A DNA stretch of 43,479 nucleotides. Origin: Halocafeteria seosinensis (lineage: Eukaryota; Sar; Bigyra; Bicosoecida). The stretch spans positions 1 through 43,479 of the forward strand of contig LVLI01000512.1 of the NCBI GenBank assembly GCA_001687465.1, given 5' to 3'. A program made the translations under genes and the position numbers. A model generated the notes under the pieces. It searched no databases and was not told the origin of the DNA. It saw nothing but the letters and a program-made list of their open reading frames with translations. Shown here in pieces: positions 42,330-43,479 of this stretch; position 1 is the first letter of the stretch, and every line of letters starts with the position of its first letter.

Positions 42330-43479
42330 ATGCCGAAGAAGGGAGCTTCTAATACTAATACGGCCACTACAAGACGCCCCAATACCAGGCAAGCGGCTAA
42401 TGAGAGCCGCCCGACCCAGAAAAGAGCCCGTTCACGGGAATCGGGAGGGACTCAAAAAAGGTCGAAGAAGGCATCTTACAAGAAGCATGCGTCTACAGGC
42501 AAAGGAGGCACAAATGGCAGCGTGCCACAATCGGGACTGCAAGATAAGGCTAGTGGACAACAGGCGTCTGCCGCGACGAGCTCTTCCTCCGGGAAGAAGT
42601 CAAGGCAAAAGAAAACCGGTAGTTCCTCGGCTTCCAGCGCGAAGGAAAAAAGNCCCGCCGCTAGTAAAAGGGTAGTGCAAGCCAATGACGCCGGTAAACC
42701 AAAACTGCTAATACCTTCTTCGGCTACCCGAGAGGAGGAGAAGACGTTAAAGGAAGAATATGAAGCTAAGCTGGCACAGTATGGTGGGAACCGTTCTAGC
42801 AGTGAACAATCGGGGACTGATACAAGCCACTCTTCAGAGGGGGCTGATGACACAATGCCTGGCAGTGCTAGCAAGGATGATGTGGGAAAGAGTAAGGAGA
42901 CAATGATACAGTAGTAGAGAGAGTACTGTAGCGCGTATTTATGCTTGCCAACACAGGCTTCTACGAGTGGACGAAGCGAATGCTACCTGTGTTCAAAGTC
43001 CCAGCGCCGGAACAACAAGAAACGCTGGAGTTTTTGAAAGAAGCTGGGTATGAATGGGGACACGATTCATTGGCTTCGGAAGAGAAAGCTAAACTTATTT
43101 TCAAGAAACACATAAGCGACGAGGATGACCAAGTCCGTCTTGCATCCGCCGCCTACAATGAAAATATGGCACATTCAGGTAGGTGAACTTCGGTAGTCTC
43201 TACTGTTGACTCTTGCTGCGGTCTATTATCAGTCTTTCACCATATTGTTGTGCTGTCTTGTTTTGTTTTATGTTTGCAGGTGCTTCGCGTGCTGATCCAG
43301 GTGAGTAGACGACGCCAATAGTGAAAAGAAGTGCTACTATAGCAGCGCGATTCCGCTACTTTTTTGTGTGTATGACTTCTTTCGTCCGAATTGCAGCTCT
43401 TGACCTCGCCAAGAGGCTCATTACCATGATCAGAGTCAGGGAAAATAGTCTGAGCGATGAAAAGAAGCCGCCATACTAT
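42330..43479 (+). CDS. Lys/Ser-rich protein of unknown function, 5' part
   Basis: Exons: 42330-42891, 42957-43178, 43280-43300, 43397 to the window end. All introns are phase 1 with GT..AG borders (65, 101 and 96 bp). The first exon encodes about 187 disordered residues rich in Lys, Ser, Arg and Gln, with basic stretches such as KKSRQKK. Exon 2 is ordered and helical (FYEWTKRMLPVFKVPAPEQQ...). Exon 3 is only 21 nt and adds ASRADP. Exon 4 continues LDLAKRLITMIRVRENSL. Without the splice at 42891 the frame would stop at 42912. A nuclear or nucleic-acid-binding role is only suggested by composition. One base at 42653 is N. The family is not recognised. Confidence 0.65.

Overview
This is a nuclear genome window from a eukaryote, almost certainly a protist or alga. 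The evidence is dense, very short GT..AG spliceosomal introns (mostly about 57-97 bp), multi-exon genes on both strands, ankyrin, leucine-rich-repeat (LRR), cadherin and TIG-type modules, and a Thr/Ser/Pro-rich surface stalk. There are no bacterial operons, no rRNA and no tRNA that I can support. The exact lineage cannot be settled from the sequence alone.

Layout. (1) Positions 1-16732, + strand: the 3' part of a giant gene of at least 85 exons. It encodes 28 tandem copies of a roughly 123-residue, six-cysteine module that I do not recognise, then an acidic Gly/Ser linker, one membrane span and a cytoplasmic tail with an NPLY motif. Each module is split into three exons with identical intron phases, and units 3-16 form seven two-module (A/B) higher-order repeats of about 1.17-1.21 kb. 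(2) 17473-20098, +: a 15-exon ankyrin gene with one repeat per exon and all introns in phase 0. (3) 21092-23692, +: a single-exon type II membrane protein joining a degenerate NAD-binding (SDR-like) fold to a glycosyltransferase-like domain. (4) 24.5-24.9 kb: a decayed LRR relic. (5) 27303-30526, +: an eight-exon gene for a disordered protein with a CxxC...CxxC pair. (6) About 30.97-31.56 kb, +: a frameshifted LRR pseudogene. (7) 32533-35398, +: a two-exon surface protein (signal peptide, HYRYG-type N-terminal domain, Ig-like/TIG modules, Ser/Thr stalk, membrane span), followed by a tandem duplication of its own tail. (8) 36.76-36.90 kb: an EGF-like gene fragment. (9) 37487-38488, -: an intact LRR gene with a Src-like N-myristoylation motif. 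(10) About 39.4-40.36 kb, +: a partial cadherin-repeat gene. (11) 40460-41770, -: a second LRR locus, a two-in-one fusion broken by two stops. (12) 42330 to the window end, +: a Lys/Ser-rich gene with a 21-nt microexon.

How it fits together. The window is dominated by modular repeat proteins. Three are probable surface proteins (giant six-Cys protein, TIG/stalk protein, cadherin-type protein), and several are intracellular interaction proteins (ankyrin, LRR). Intact, recently duplicated and decayed LRR copies sit side by side, so this looks like an actively turning-over repeat-gene neighbourhood. The best candidate for something undescribed is the giant six-Cys module protein and its regular exon architecture.
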